Positions 22,183 to 33,816 of a DNA stretch of 64,000 nucleotides are shown one piece after another; position 1 is the first letter of the stretch, and the number at the start of each line of letters is the position of its first letter. The stretch lies in contig JAIXMG010000024.1 of the NCBI GenBank assembly GCA_025201345.1, positions 124,001-188,000 of the forward strand, read 5' to 3'. Position numbers and translations under genes: made by a program. Source of the DNA: Thamnidium elegans (Eukaryota; Mucoromycota; Mucoromycetes; Mucorales; Mucoraceae). The notes under the pieces were generated by a model. That model was not told the DNA's origin. It saw only the letters and a program-made list of their open reading frames with translations, and made no database searches.

Positions 22183-25100
22183 GCATATTATGATTAAATT
22201 ATTAATTATTAAATTATAGATTTGGAAAATTGGCTTTACGATAGAGAAATTTCAAAGATGACAAAGAGTATACCACAAGAACCACTTGTTGTTAGTTGGG
22301 TAAAAGGAGAAATATCGAACTTTTCTTATTTAATGGCATTGAATCATTTAGCTGGTAGAAGAGAAGGTGATCCCAATTTTTATCCTATTTTACCTTGGAT
22401 TACAGATTTCTCGGGTGATTCAATTGAAGATGGTTGGAGAAACTTTACGCAAACGAAATTTCGAATTAATAAAGGTGATGAACAATTGGATTTTACGTTC
22501 GATGGGCCTGTACCTCATCATATCACAGATATTTTATCAGATATCACTTATTATGTTTATCAAGCTAGAAAGACACCCATTCCAGTCTTGTGTCAATTTG
22601 TTAGATCCAAATATGAACCAAACGAATACCCTCCTTCAATGCAAAGATTATACCAATGGACTCCTGATGAATGTATACCTGAATTTTATACTGATCCTAG
22701 TATATTTAAATCAATTCATCCAGATATGCCCGATTTACAAATACCCCAATGGGCTTCGTCGCCACAAGACTTTATTCGTAAACATGCTGAAGCTTTGGAA
22801 AGTAATTATGTTTCGGCTAATCTTCATCATTGGATTGATCTTACGTTTGGTAACGATCTTACGGGTAAAGGAGCAGTGGAGGCAAAAAATGTAGCACTAC
22901 CTTTATTAGCCGGACAAAATAGTTTTATGAAGCATGGTATTATTCAATTGTTTAAGGATAAACATCCTCAGCGTGGGTGTAATTGGAATAGAACTAAAAA
23001 GGAATCGCACACCATATCTGCTTCGCCTACGACGGTAGAAGATGATTGTTCAGATAAAATTAATTTACAGCCAGCGACTAGTGTTATTATGGCATCGTCG
23101 AAACCGAAAACTAGTAGTGTTAGAACCAGACATACTCTGTTGTCAAATAATAATAGTATGGATAGTGCTACTACTGGATTACTTTCAACCATGGTACATT
23201 CTGGTTCGGTTTCGGGAACTGTAACTACAAATGCTACGTCAGCACGAGACAGAACACCTTCGATTCATTCTACAGCTTCTTCTATTGATACCAGTCGATC
23301 ATTGCCTTCGTCGCTGATGGCAGCTTCTGCTGAACCTCTAACCTCTGTGCTCCGTACAGAACCTATTCGAATGCCCATCTCAGTCTCTGAAAATTACTTT
23401 ATTGAAGATTTAGACCTGTTTGAGGATATGGTTGAATTCTCTGCTAAATATAAATCAATGGATTGTGCAGAAATGTTGATCACAAACCCTATTTATCCTG
23501 ACCCTCCGCAGCGATTTATTATAGATCCAACCGAAACGATTGAATCTCCTCCTAATCGTTTTTCGGTAGGTGCTGCGTTTGATATGCTTTGTTTGGGTCA
23601 AGTGATTGAAAGTGTGTATACGGCTGGTAATTCAAAAGTGGTAGATTCTGATGGTGAACCTTCGGTGGCGCCGGCAAGTGGGTACTTTGAGGTTGGTAAT
23701 GGTGATGTTAGTTATGATATTGCTCCTACTGGTAAAGTTAACGTTTCATCGGCGGTTACGGGGGTTATATCTGCGCTTACATCAGAGGATTGGCAGGAAA
23801 GACCGACTGCAAAATCTATTTTATGTGCATCGTTTCCAGTGATGACGGTACGTGATTCCCGATGCTCATTTCCGTTCCCTGAAACTATCCCCGAAATGTA
23901 CGAATATTTAGCTGCGTTTCATCAAGCTGAATGGTCTAGACGACTTTACTTGGCCGATAAATGGATTGATCGTATATGTGATCTAGAAGATGAGGTATAA
24001 ACCTTATTACAAAAAAAAACTGATGCCTTTTTATTTATATTTCAAAGTTTAGGCGTTTCTTTTATTACTACCAAGTTTCTCTGAACTCTTTACACATGTT
24101 GAAACTAGAATTGGATCTATTAGTTTGTTTCCTAAACTTGCGCAACGTTTAGGACCTGATAGAGCTCGTAGACATCTTTTGAAAAGAATTATATCCATGT
24201 TTGAAGCGTTACGACCTAATATCCCTAAAGTTTTATTTAATCAGAATATTATTTATGAGTTTGTAAAGAGATTGGGCATTGCCGTGTTTTTACAACAGAT
24301 GTTACCGTGTTATTTGGAAGCGCTGGCGATTCATGATGATGCGAGTATGACAACTGTTATAACTGCAAATACTGAAAAGGTTGGATCGATCACAGATCTT
24401 GCTGGAGATTCTTTGGTACATATTTGCACATTGTTGGGTCCCATTTTGACGTCGAAACATATTGTAAGACAATTGGTAAAGATACTGTTTCGAGATAACC
24501 AATTACGGCCTTCACTTGTAAATACTACCGTTCGAATTATTGGTGGGTTTGGATCTACATTTACAGCAGTTCAGTATTCTTACTTGATAAGCTTAATTGA
24601 TGCTTCGTCGTGGGGGACCAAAATGACGTTGAAAACAACAAAGACAGTATGTACCATCTTAACTCTACTTCAAGAATTGGTTCCGTATATGTCTAATGAA
24701 GCACTGGTCACCGAATTAAAATCTGGATTTATTGCAACCTTGTATCAATTATTAGAGCCTTTACCACAATCTGCACTTGAAGATGTAAATTCAATCGCAC
24801 CAGAACAGTTGAGATTACGTCTGACTATCAGTATGAAAACGATCGAGTATCTTTTGAAGACGAGTCAAAAGTTGACAGTACAAGAATGGGAATCTACCGT
24901 AAGTTTTTTTTTTTTTTTTTTTTTTTTATTAGTTATAGTAAATTTTAATATATTTATTATAGATTGTTTCAACACTTCAAAAATATTTTTCGGGGTTTTC
25001 GATGGATATTTCATGTGAGGATGATATTAAAAATGAACCCTCGTCCTCCTTGTCTGCGCAAAAGAGTTATCAGGTAAAATTTTAAATAAGGGTTTAATAT

Positions 25101-27344
25101 TGCGAAAGGAGGGGGAGGTTGATTTCTAATGTTTGTTGTTAGATGATTTATGCTTATTATCAATTCTTCTTGATTGTATCTAAAGAAAAGATACGTCGTG
25201 TTATACCCACTAGGTAATACAGAAAAAAAATACAGTAAATGATCTAAAAAGGCTAAATATATTTATGATTTAAGTGATGCGATTGAATCCATGATGTACG
25301 ACCACTTTTCTTGTAGTCCAATCATTATCCCTGACATTATCAAGCCTACCAGCTCCATTTCTTCATCTCAAATCAGCTCTATTCAAAAGAAAGCACTACC
25401 TATTGCTACAAAATCAGAAACTACATCTAATTTACCTACAAGTAGCAAGTTTATGGCCTGGATGATACCCAATAAACGTACACCAACTGATTTAGCCTCG
25501 GATACTGATTCTATCTCTTCCAAAAAATCTTTTTCGTCTTCGTTTAAAGATGAACCTTGTAACAAAAAGATTGATATTGATGTTAAGAAACTGTATGAGT
25601 TTGCAACAAAAGACTTACATACATTTGGGTACCCACCAACTCCTTTTATTGTTGTAACCGATGGAAATAGTATCAGTGCAAGTAAAAATAGTAGCACGGC
25701 TGTGGTTACTGCGACCAATACTAATTCGACATCGAGTGTATTAAATAATGTAATAGCAAGTTCAACTTCTACTTCAATTGTGGCTTCAAGTACCATAAGT
25801 CCAATTAGTTCGTCGATGGACGGAAATACAGGGACAGGCCAGAAGATAAAGGTCAATGAAATATTTGAAAAAGGTAGTACCACGTTAAAACCGGTTGAGA
25901 AGGATAGGTAAATTGTATAGATATCTAACAAACTATGTGCAAGAAATATACTAAAGGAAACATTATATAATAGTAAATCTAAAGTACCGACCAGTGTATT
26001 GCCTTGGAAAACTAGATGGAAACCATTCCCTGAAGATAAAAAGTATGTTTATAACTTTTCTTTTTTATTGAGTATACAAACCTCTTTGTCTTTTTAGAAA
26101 CTGGAATCGATTTTTATCTACCAACTCTGAAGAAATGTCAAAATCAATGCAGTTTTCATTTAACGATTTAAAACTTCGAGGATTTGCAGGCCATAACGCA
26201 TCGATTCGAACATTTTCTGTAAACGAACCCGCAAAGATTTTTGCGTCGGGTTCAAGAGATAAAACGGTAAAGATTTGGTCTTTAAATGTACACCAGGGCA
26301 TTGAAAATTGGGAACTCGACCCATTTTCGGAAAGTCTGGTTACTTATACAGGACATAAAAGAGGAACTATAAATGATGTGCATTTTTTGTCGACGGGTGG
26401 GTTAAATGATATCGTTGCTAGTTGCGATGGACATGTTCATGTGAGTTTTTTTTTTTTTTTTTTTTTTTTTGGGAGTTGTACCTGGAATTTTTAATCCGAT
26501 TTTTTTTTTTTTTTTTTTGGTAGTTATGGGATCCAGAAACAGGGACTGGTCTTCATCAATTTAATGCAGGTAGATCGTCTGTTGTATCTGTTAAACCTAT
26601 ATTCCAATCACGACATTTAGTAGGAGGTACCATTGAAGGGAATATCACGTAAGTTTTTCCCCTAGTTTTTTTTATCAGAAAATTAACCTTTTTCATTTAA
26701 TAGATTTTTCGATGCACACAATTATATACCATTACATACATGGAAATCAAGTTCGATGATGACAGGTGTTATTCGTGTTATTGCTGTAAATCAGGCAGAA
26801 ACTTTAGTAGCTGTTGGGTTTTCTACGGGCGCTATTTCTCTAATTGAATCAAGAACTGGAACTCTGGTAGCAAGTTGGAAAGGAGGCGATACCGAAATCA
26901 CATCAGTATGTTGCGTATTAAAACTATCCTCGATATATTCTAAGTTTTTTTTTTTCGTAGATGAAATTCTATACAGACGATTTATTATTATCTTGTGCTC
27001 CCGCAGATCATCTTATTTGCTGTTGGAATGTTAATCGTTTAGCTCTTGTCAAAACTATACCGGCTGCTCAAGATGTTACTTCGCTCGATATTTATAAAGA
27101 TGAAATATTAACGATTAATGCAAACAATTCGGTTTCTTTTATACCTATTAATGATGATGTAAAGTATATGATGTTATTTATACACGGATTTTTGGCTAAC
27201 TGCATTATTTTATAGTTTCAAGCTTACTCTTCCAAATTCAAATCTTCTATAATTAAATCGCAAGTGAGCTCGTTTGGAATTGTCCATACGGATCAGTTAC
27301 TTCTGTTTGGATGTGCTGAAGGTGAAATATTTTTGTATGCTTAA
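21032..27344 (+). CDS. WDR81: WDR81-like protein: kinase-like region, BEACH domain, WD40 repeats
   Basis: I model 15 exons whose lengths total 5442 nt (1813 aa); the first is 21032-21151 and the last 27216-27344. Residues about 170-320 are kinase-like but degenerate: HGSLKASN stands where HRD-type catalytic loops are, and SGIEF where DFG would be. The BEACH domain follows, with [20 protein letters not shown], and later [18 protein letters not shown] conserved residues at [12 protein letters not shown]. The middle is Ser/Thr-rich and then helical. C-terminal WD40 repeats begin near residue 1420, with GHNASIRTF and SRDKTVKIW. Human WDR81 acts with WDR91 in endosome maturation and in autophagy. 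The tandem position after VWA8 suggests no functional link. Confidence 0.93.
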
Positions 27345-28105
27345 ATACACATTCTGTCATTTTTATGAAATAAACTTGTCTACATGTAGACTATATTATT
27401 TTTATTCTGGAATATTACGTACTTTTATTACGGAGTGCGTTATATTAGACTATGTCATGACTTCTATGAGGGGTTATTTTGTATATATATAATTTATTTT
27501 TTTTATTTTGTATGATTATATATGCTATTTTAAATCCTTAGGGGTTTCTAGGAGTTGAAGGGCGCTATGTAAATACACATTCATACGTGACAGGTATCTC
27601 CTAAATAATTGGATGTACTAATATTATTGAATGCAAGGGGGAGGGCAAGTCAATTTCTCCTGCCGATATATATTTATTTCTTGACGCGCGCGCGCGATGC
27701 TGATTCCTATTGTGTGAAAACAATGAAAATATAATTTATTTATTCATAACAAGGAGACAATAACAAAAACTCCAGTTTATTTTTACTTTTTTTTTTATCT
27801 ACAAATATTTTGTCAAGTACGCATATTCCAAATAAAAAACTATGCAACAGCGAGACTTGAGTATTGCTCACATCCTTTATATATATATTAAACTGTAGGA
27901 TCAAGGGGGGAAACAGTTCTCAAGGGGATAAGGACTCACTAGATATTTCGATAATAGCATCTTTCTTTCAACTAGTATCTAACTTATGCTCCAAGTTGAT
28001 GTCTGCATTTCGCTTTCCCTCCCCCCCTTTTCAATAGTCTATAAATACAGGACTTAAAAAAAATGAATTAAACTTTTCTTTCTATTATACAAATATTTTT
28101 ATAAG
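27345..28105. other. Intergenic region upstream of the secreted repeat protein
   Basis: No gene seen. It holds a short GC run (GCGCGCGCG near 27687) and a CT-rich stretch before the TATA box of the next gene. Confidence 0.5.
28040..28047 (+). promoter_or_regulatory. TATA box of the secreted repeat protein gene
   Basis: TATAAATA lies 59 bp before the start codon, just after a pyrimidine-rich stretch (about 28005-28030) with CAAT. This is one of the clearest core promoters in the window and suggests a strongly or conditionally expressed gene. Confidence 0.5.
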
Positions 28106-29062
28106 ATGAAAACAAATAGATCTATCTTTATCAGTTTATTGATTGCTACAGTTTCTTTGCAATCCTTTGCCGCAGTTACCCCACCATCAACTTTGGCGTT
28201 GCAAGCTGCTGCGTTGGACCAGCAAGCCGCTTTGGCGTCCCAGGCTGCAGCTGCTCAGGATGCTGCTCAAAGACAAGCTTCACAGCAACCAACATGGCCT
28301 CAAACAGCTGCTGTACCTCAAACAGGCGTAGCACCACAAACACCAGTTAACCCTCAAGTAGGTATCACACCACAATCTAACGCTCCTCAGGTCGTAGCAC
28401 CGGCACCAGCAGCGATTCCTCCGCAAGCTGCAACCGGTCCTCAAGCCGCGACAATTCCACAAGCAGCAACTATTCCACAAGCAGCAACTATTCCACAAGC
28501 AGCAACTATTCCACAAGCAGCAACTATTCCACAAGCAGCAACTATTCCTCAAGCAGCAAATGTCCCCCAAGCAGCAAATGTCCCCCAAGCAGCAAATGTC
28601 CCCCAAGCAGCAACGGTTCCTCAGGCACCAGCTTTGCCTCAAGTAGCTCCTTTAATCAATGCGCCTTCAATTCCAGCCCAAACTCCACAAACAGGTACCG
28701 TGTCAGCTCCTGTTTCCCCCGTACAACTGCTCCAATGTAACTGCCCTGCCGGTAAGGCACCAGTCATGTTTGCAGGACTTTGTGTCTGTGGATCTTGTGC
28801 TAAAGTATCTGATGGAATTACAGTTTATAATAAACAATGCCCTGATAGTAAATTTACCGAATTTAATGCGGGACTTGCTAAAGAGTGTAAAGAGATTGAA
28901 AATACAGAAGATTGCGAGTTCTTTAAAAAGTCACCCGGTGATCTTACAGATGATTATAAGCGGTGTAGAGATATGTTAGATTCTATTCAAGATGATTGTG
29001 AAAATGAAGTTGGGTGTTGTAGTGTCATGAAAGTACCTGGTGCTAAAGAAGCTGACGATTAA
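28106..29062 (+). CDS. Secreted protein with Pro-Gln-Ala repeats and a Cys-rich C-terminal domain
   Basis: A single exon, 318 aa. The N-terminus MKTNRSIFISLLIATVSL is a typical signal peptide with a likely cut after SFA. Residues about 30-200 are rich in Ala, Gln and Pro. They include a tandem array of a six-residue unit (IPQAAT, then VPQAAN), nine near-identical 18-bp copies at the DNA level. The last 115 residues carry 14 Cys, spaced like a disulphide-bonded domain (CNCPAGK, CVCGSC, and VGCCSV near the end). There is no membrane anchor after the signal. The layout fits a cell-wall or extracellular protein, perhaps attached through the repeat. I do not recognise the Cys-rich domain. It has no introns, unlike most neighbours. 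Confidence 0.85.
   Translation: MKTNRSIFISLLIATVSLQSFAAVTPPSTLALQAAALDQQAALASQAAAAQDAAQRQASQQPTWPQTAAVPQTGVAPQTPVNPQVGITPQSNAPQVVAPAPAAIPPQAATGPQAATIPQAATIPQAATIPQAATIPQAATIPQAATIPQAANVPQAANVPQAANVPQAATVPQAPALPQVAPLINAPSIPAQTPQTGTVSAPVSPVQLLQCNCPAGKAPVMFAGLCVCGSCAKVSDGITVYNKQCPDSKFTEFNAGLAKECKEIENTEDCEFFKKSPGDLTDDYKRCRDMLDSIQDDCENEVGCCSVMKVPGAKEADD
28454..28615 (+). repeat. Nine tandem 18-bp coding repeats
   Basis: Five identical units (ATTCCACAAGCAGCAACT) are followed by one variant and three units beginning GTCCCCCAA. The period of 18 keeps the frame, so copy number can change without breaking the protein. The identity of the first five copies points to recent expansion. Confidence 0.95.
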
Positions 29063-29096
29063 TCATCGTGTATTTTTTTTTTATGATTAAAAAGAG

Positions 29097-29100
<4 letters not shown>

Positions 29101-29133
<33 letters not shown>
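29101..29133. repeat. TTA trinucleotide microsatellite
   Basis: An uninterrupted run of about eleven TTA/ATT units in the space between the convergent secreted-protein and FRA10AC1 genes. It lies in the likely 3' UTRs. Confidence 0.9.
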
Positions 29134-29136
<3 letters not shown>

Positions 29137-29157
29137 CTTTACAGTTAATAAACGCGT

Positions 29158-29845
29158 CTACTGAAGTAGATCTGCAAAGTAGTCCTCATATTCTTCCTCT
29201 TTTGTTTTTTCATCTTTCTGTTCCAGTGGTAGACTCCAAACGGATTTTGCTTGTTTCTTGGCCTTTTCTTCATCTCCATCTTCTTCTTCTCCTTCATTAT
29301 CTATTAGCAGTAATTAGAACATATATAAAAATATAATTATAAGACTATGCATGGGCTTACTTGAAAGGTTAGAGGACCCTTCTTCTTCTTCATCTGAACA
29401 AGACTTGTCACATTTTGTACGTTTAGTCTGTCTCTCCTTTTTACAAGATTTTAAAGTTTCAGCCAATCTCATTTGAGTTTTATAATTTAGTTTATTCGAA
29501 CAATCCAAGCATAGTCTCACTTTAACCAGCTCATTCTTCTTTTCTCCATCTTCCATATATCCGAAATTAACTTCCCAGCTATTTAAATCGTATGTGGATT
29601 CGCATCGGGTAGATCCGCATATAAATTGCCCCTTTCCTGAAACTACTTCCTTTTCAACTCTCCAGCGTAACGCAATTTTACCTTGTTTGTAAAACTTAAG
29701 CTCACAAATAGCGTACTCTTTAAAAAGTTTATCGTAGTATTTTTTGGCTACACGTTGCTCCCAAGTAGAATTGCGTTCGTTATTTTCACGTACAAATCTA
29801 TACAATAAAATCAATAACTCTTGTCGCTACTACTATTATTTCTCT

Positions 29846-29882
<37 letters not shown>

Positions 29883-30147
29883 GTGGTTTTCATTAAGAAT
29901 GTCTCGCTCGGTTTTGTATGTAGAAGGTATTTCGGATTGTGGTTTAAGACCATAATGTTGAATATAATCTTTAATCAGCTTTTTATGGCGTGTGTACTAT
30001 GCATAAAAAAGTTTAGATTTTCTCTTTTTTTTCTTATAGCAGTATACATGTGCTTCTTTTTTTTTTTATTATTATTTACTTTACAGCGTCTGTTCCTCTG
30101 AGATTGTTCTCAAAGCATTTACTAAGTGAACGTTTGTTTGAAGACAT
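29158..30147 (-). CDS. FRA10AC1: FRA10AC1-like nuclear protein
   Basis: Four exons, 30085-30147, 29881-29996, 29361-29797 and 29158-29300, total 759 nt (252 aa). The core matches the FRA10AC1 family closely: YTRHKKLIKDY, LFKEYAICEL, LRWRVEKEVVSGKGQFICG, SWEVNFGYMEDGEK and VRLCLDCSNKLN. The C-terminus is acidic and Lys-rich. The family is nuclear and linked to the spliceosome in animals and plants; its exact job is unclear. The intron between exons 2 and 3 carries a run of about 30 T on the plus strand, directly next to the splice donor. The gene is divergent from SHQ1 with only 124 bp between start codons. Confidence 0.94.
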
Positions 30148-30271
30148 TTCTTTACAGATGAAAAAAAAAGTATCTCTTTTTTTAAAAAAAAAAAAGCCTG
30201 TTTTGAGTGTATTTGAAAGCAGTCAAGGGAGAAAAAAAAATTCTCTTTTTGTACTTCTTTTATAAACTGTC
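30148..30271. promoter_or_regulatory. Shared bidirectional promoter of FRA10AC1 and SHQ1
   Basis: The two start codons point away from each other across 124 bp. That is too short for two independent promoters, so shared control is likely. The stretch contains two A runs and no obvious TATA box. Confidence 0.5.
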
Positions 30272-31959
30272 ATGATCACACCTACATTTAAAGTAGATCA
30301 AGATAGCGATTCTGTTACTATCGTTATCAATACCCCTTATGTCAGAGTATGTCTCATTTATCTTCGTGGCATAAAAAACAAAACAAAAAACTAACATAGC
30401 TATAGGCTCAAGATGTCGATCTTCATGTAGAAGGAAGTGAATTTAGATTTTATTTACGTCCATATTTCTTAAGGTAAATACATAGATATATATATACGCA
30501 TATGACTCAAATTAACCCTATCTACTAGACTTCACTTACCAGGAAATATTCTCGAAGACGATGATTCAAAGGCAGTTTATGACCCTTCAGCTGGTCAATT
30601 CACTATTCGTGTCACTAAAGAAACAAAAGGGGAACATTTTGTAGACCTTGACTTGTTAACTAAACTTTTAGCAAGAACAGGCGAAACCAGTACTCAACCT
30701 AATCAACCTAAAAAACCATTAATTGAAGTAGTAGGTGGCACAGAAGAGAATTTGGGAGAAACGGAAATTCAAGATGCTATTGATTTTAATTGGGAGTTAC
30801 CTCAAGAAGTATCTGAAATGCCAGAACTTACAATTACGGCACATTATGGATTTAATAACCAATATCATGGATATTTTACGCATGTACAAGAAACGATGAA
30901 CGAAATTAACGAGATTACTGAACCTGAAAAATCAACAGTTGAAAGTAGGAGAGCTGAACGTATCGAGTCCGAAAACAATCGATTTGATGAAGATCATTAT
31001 TGTATGGATTTTATTAATGATGAAGAAATTAAAGACTTGATAAAGTACAAGACTTTATTCGCGAAGGAATTGAAACGGTTACAAAAGAATGCTAAAAGTG
31101 CAGAGATAAAAGCTACCAAGCCTTTAATTCAAGAGATTACACCTATGGATGTCTCAGGTGATTTAGATATGAATGGATTGTCTATTGAGGATTCAAATGA
31201 AACTCTTTTAAAGTTTACTAGTAAAGAGGATACCATGATGAGAGATTTACCCAATAAGGAGTATTTGTTATCTAATGAAAAGTCAACCTATCTTGGCTTA
31301 GTTGACCTCATGTTTGCATATTGCTATAATTATCGTGTAACTGAAGGTGATAATAATGTTGAATCAGTATGGTGTATTGGTAGAATTAGTCCCACTATTT
31401 CTTCTCTTGATGTAACGTATTATATTTATATATTTTAATTATATGACGTATTGAACTCTTTTTTTTTTTTTTTTTTTACAGCAATTTACTGTTTTGAAGG
31501 ACGTCATGATTTCATGTTACAGACGTGCACTGACATATCCTCTTTATAGAAATATTGCGCTATGTGAAAAAGTACTTCAAGATGTTTACATTATGTTTAA
31601 ACTTGGTAAAAGAGCCATTTTAAAAGCTTTATTAGATATGAAGTATTTGTTTGATCATCATGATGTGTACTACGTATATAGCAAAATATTTTTAGACGAT
31701 TATTGTGTTTGGATTCAACATTCAAAGTATGTTTTTTATTGATATATACATGTAGGAAAAAAAAACTAATCTATTAATTATTAGTGATAATGTATTAAAG
31801 ACATTAGCGCATGAACTTCATCATTTTAAATTAGAAAAGAATGAACTTGGTTGGGACATTGAAGAATTGGAACAAATTGCTGAACAAATGAAGGATATGG
31901 AAGGTGAAATGGAACAAGAAAATGATCAAGATATGCAAAGAGCTGAAATGATTTTGTAA
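30272..31959 (+). CDS. SHQ1: SHQ1, assembly chaperone of H/ACA snoRNPs
   Basis: Five exons, 30272-30346, 30406-30473, 30529-31411, 31479-31726 and 31785-31959, total 1449 nt (482 aa). The N-terminal CS-like domain starts MITPTFKVDQ and includes FRFYLRPYFLRLHLPG. The SHQ1-specific helical domain follows, with YLGLVDLMFAYCYNYR, ISCYRRALTYPLYRN and the ILKALLDMKYLFD block. SHQ1 holds Cbf5/dyskerin during H/ACA ribonucleoprotein assembly and is essential in yeast. The C-terminus ends in a Glu/Gln/Met-rich helix. The stop codon lies 24 bp from that of the converging methyltransferase gene. Confidence 0.95.
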
Positions 31960-31983
31960 ATAAATAAAATAAATAATGGGTAA

Positions 31984-33689
31984 CTAGGTAGTATCAGAGG
32001 CTTCAATGGGTGGTGTAAGAGATGGTGGATTTTCGGTATGACGAAGGACAGGTCTACTAAATGGTTTTCTTGCCGTATAAGATGTCCAGTTGATATAAGA
32101 ATGGTATTCATCAATTTCATTATCCATGGATGATGTGATTAATCGATTCATCTCTGAACCATCTATATTATTCATATCACATACCCATTTTGAAAATCCT
32201 CGCATTGTTCTGGATGTCCAATCTTTTAGTAAATATCCAGTCTCTTTTAAAGCTTTAAAAAAAAATAGAGCCGATGAGAAACATGTGTGAATATATCTAT
32301 ATATAATTAGTTGGGTACCATTGGTAGAAGGCCATTCTCCTAAAGGTATAGAGACTGCTTGTTCATCAATTTCTATAAAACCTGTACAAGCCAAGTACTG
32401 ACCTAGTTTAGATTCGATATCCATATCTATACCAGCGTCCAAAAAAAATGTTTGAAAACAAGCATCTAATTTTTTGCTACAAGGACCTGGTGATTGTACA
32501 CTCAAAGCTATCGATACATATATATATTAGAAAAAAAAAATAGTGTGTTGTTGAAAAAAGGCTTACAATGTTCTGATAATTCAATCCAACCACCCGGTTT
32601 TAAAATCCTAAAAGACTCTTCTAGTACAACCTTCCATTTCGAGACAGGCGCATTAATAAACCAAACATCTCTCATCATAATGTAATCGACAGTATTTGTC
32701 TCAAATGACTCTAGTCCCGTATAATTATCATAAATCACGACATGTCTAAATTCCAAGTTGGGAATATCGTACTGCAAATTCGATAACGTTGCTTCTTTAA
32801 AATCAACTCCTACCACTTGACTTTCTGGAAATAATGCTGCCATCTCCATATCCCATAATCCAATACCACAACACCAGTTGACGATTATCTGGGGTTTGTT
32901 TAATTCTGCTCGATAAAGGCCATTCCAAATACGTTTTAGTAAATAATGCTAAAATAAAAATGTATTTTAGTAGTGTTTTTAGATCAGTATATCGAATTTT
33001 TTTTTTTTTTTTACTAGTCTTTGCTGTCTGTCCTTTTCTTTTCTTTGATCTGTTGCATTATCAGGTCGAAGAAAGAAATTAGAAGTTATATTTTGTTTAG
33101 ATGCTCCGCAATCTACTTTTTCAGTGTTAGAAGCATTATTTAACCAGTCCTTTGTTCGTTTATGATCTTCTAATGGAGAAGGGCTCTTTAAATGTTCAGT
33201 CGTTGTACCAGGGCTAGACTGAACTTTAGTCGTGTGAATCAAGCAAGGATCTTCTTCCAAACAGCAATTGGCTAAACGAGAAGATATATAGTGTGATGCC
33301 ACACAGAGATCCGAAGAAGAGTGTGATAATGTACTTTGTTCTTCGTCGAAGCGAGCCGATATACGAGTAGCAGCAGCAATCATTGGATCATCATTTATAC
33401 TGCTAGTGTTGGATCTCAAGTCTTCGGTAGATGATAAAGGATATAAGTCACTGGTATCATTATCGTGTTCTACTGTATTTGGTTTTCGTTTAAATAATTT
33501 CTTTTTTTTATAACCGGTAGGTGAGCTTGCAAGTTCGCTGATTTTTTCCGAGCTACTTTGGTTCGATCGATTTCGATACAGGTTAGTCTGGATTTTATGA
33601 ATTAATGATTTGGAGGATGAGTTGCTGGTAGATAATGTGGATGAGTCTTCTGGTTTCCTGTCTTTAAACGCTGAATTGTTGGTGCCCAT
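31984..33689 (-). CDS. Fungal SAM-dependent methyltransferase
   Basis: Four exons, 33015-33689, 32567-32948, 32319-32507 and 31984-32252, total 1515 nt (504 aa). The first 225 residues are Ser-rich and disordered. The class I methyltransferase fold then starts, with SAM-binding motif NWCCGIGLWDMEMA and the acidic VVGVDF strand. ILKPGGWIEL is the family's post-I motif. Such proteins are common in fungi, distantly related to LaeA, and the substrate is unknown. The intron that follows PSTN is in frame and without stops, so retention is possible in principle. The N-terminus MGTNNS fits an N-myristoylation consensus. No other ATG in this frame lies just upstream. Confidence 0.87.
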
Positions 33690-33816
33690 TCTAACGTAAT
33701 ATGTATTCAAAAAGGAGAAATATTGTAGACGATAAAAAAAAAATTATAAAAATGGCTCGGGGAAATACTTGTAAAACCAATAAAAGATAGTTTATTTGTA
33801 TTATTAAAAAAATCAA

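Noticed and set aside
25383..25931. 182-codon antisense frame in the WDR81 gene
   Set aside because: Shadow of a Ser/Thr-rich coding exon that is part of a consistent 15-exon model.
27680..27700. GC repeat as Z-DNA regulatory site
   Set aside because: The run is only about ten bases, with no other supporting signal.
28454..28615. CRISPR-like array
   Set aside because: The 18-bp units are directly tandem with no spacers and encode a protein repeat.
28280..28642. 120-codon antisense frame with Cys-Cys-Leu repeats
   Set aside because: Produced by the 18-bp repeats read on the other strand.
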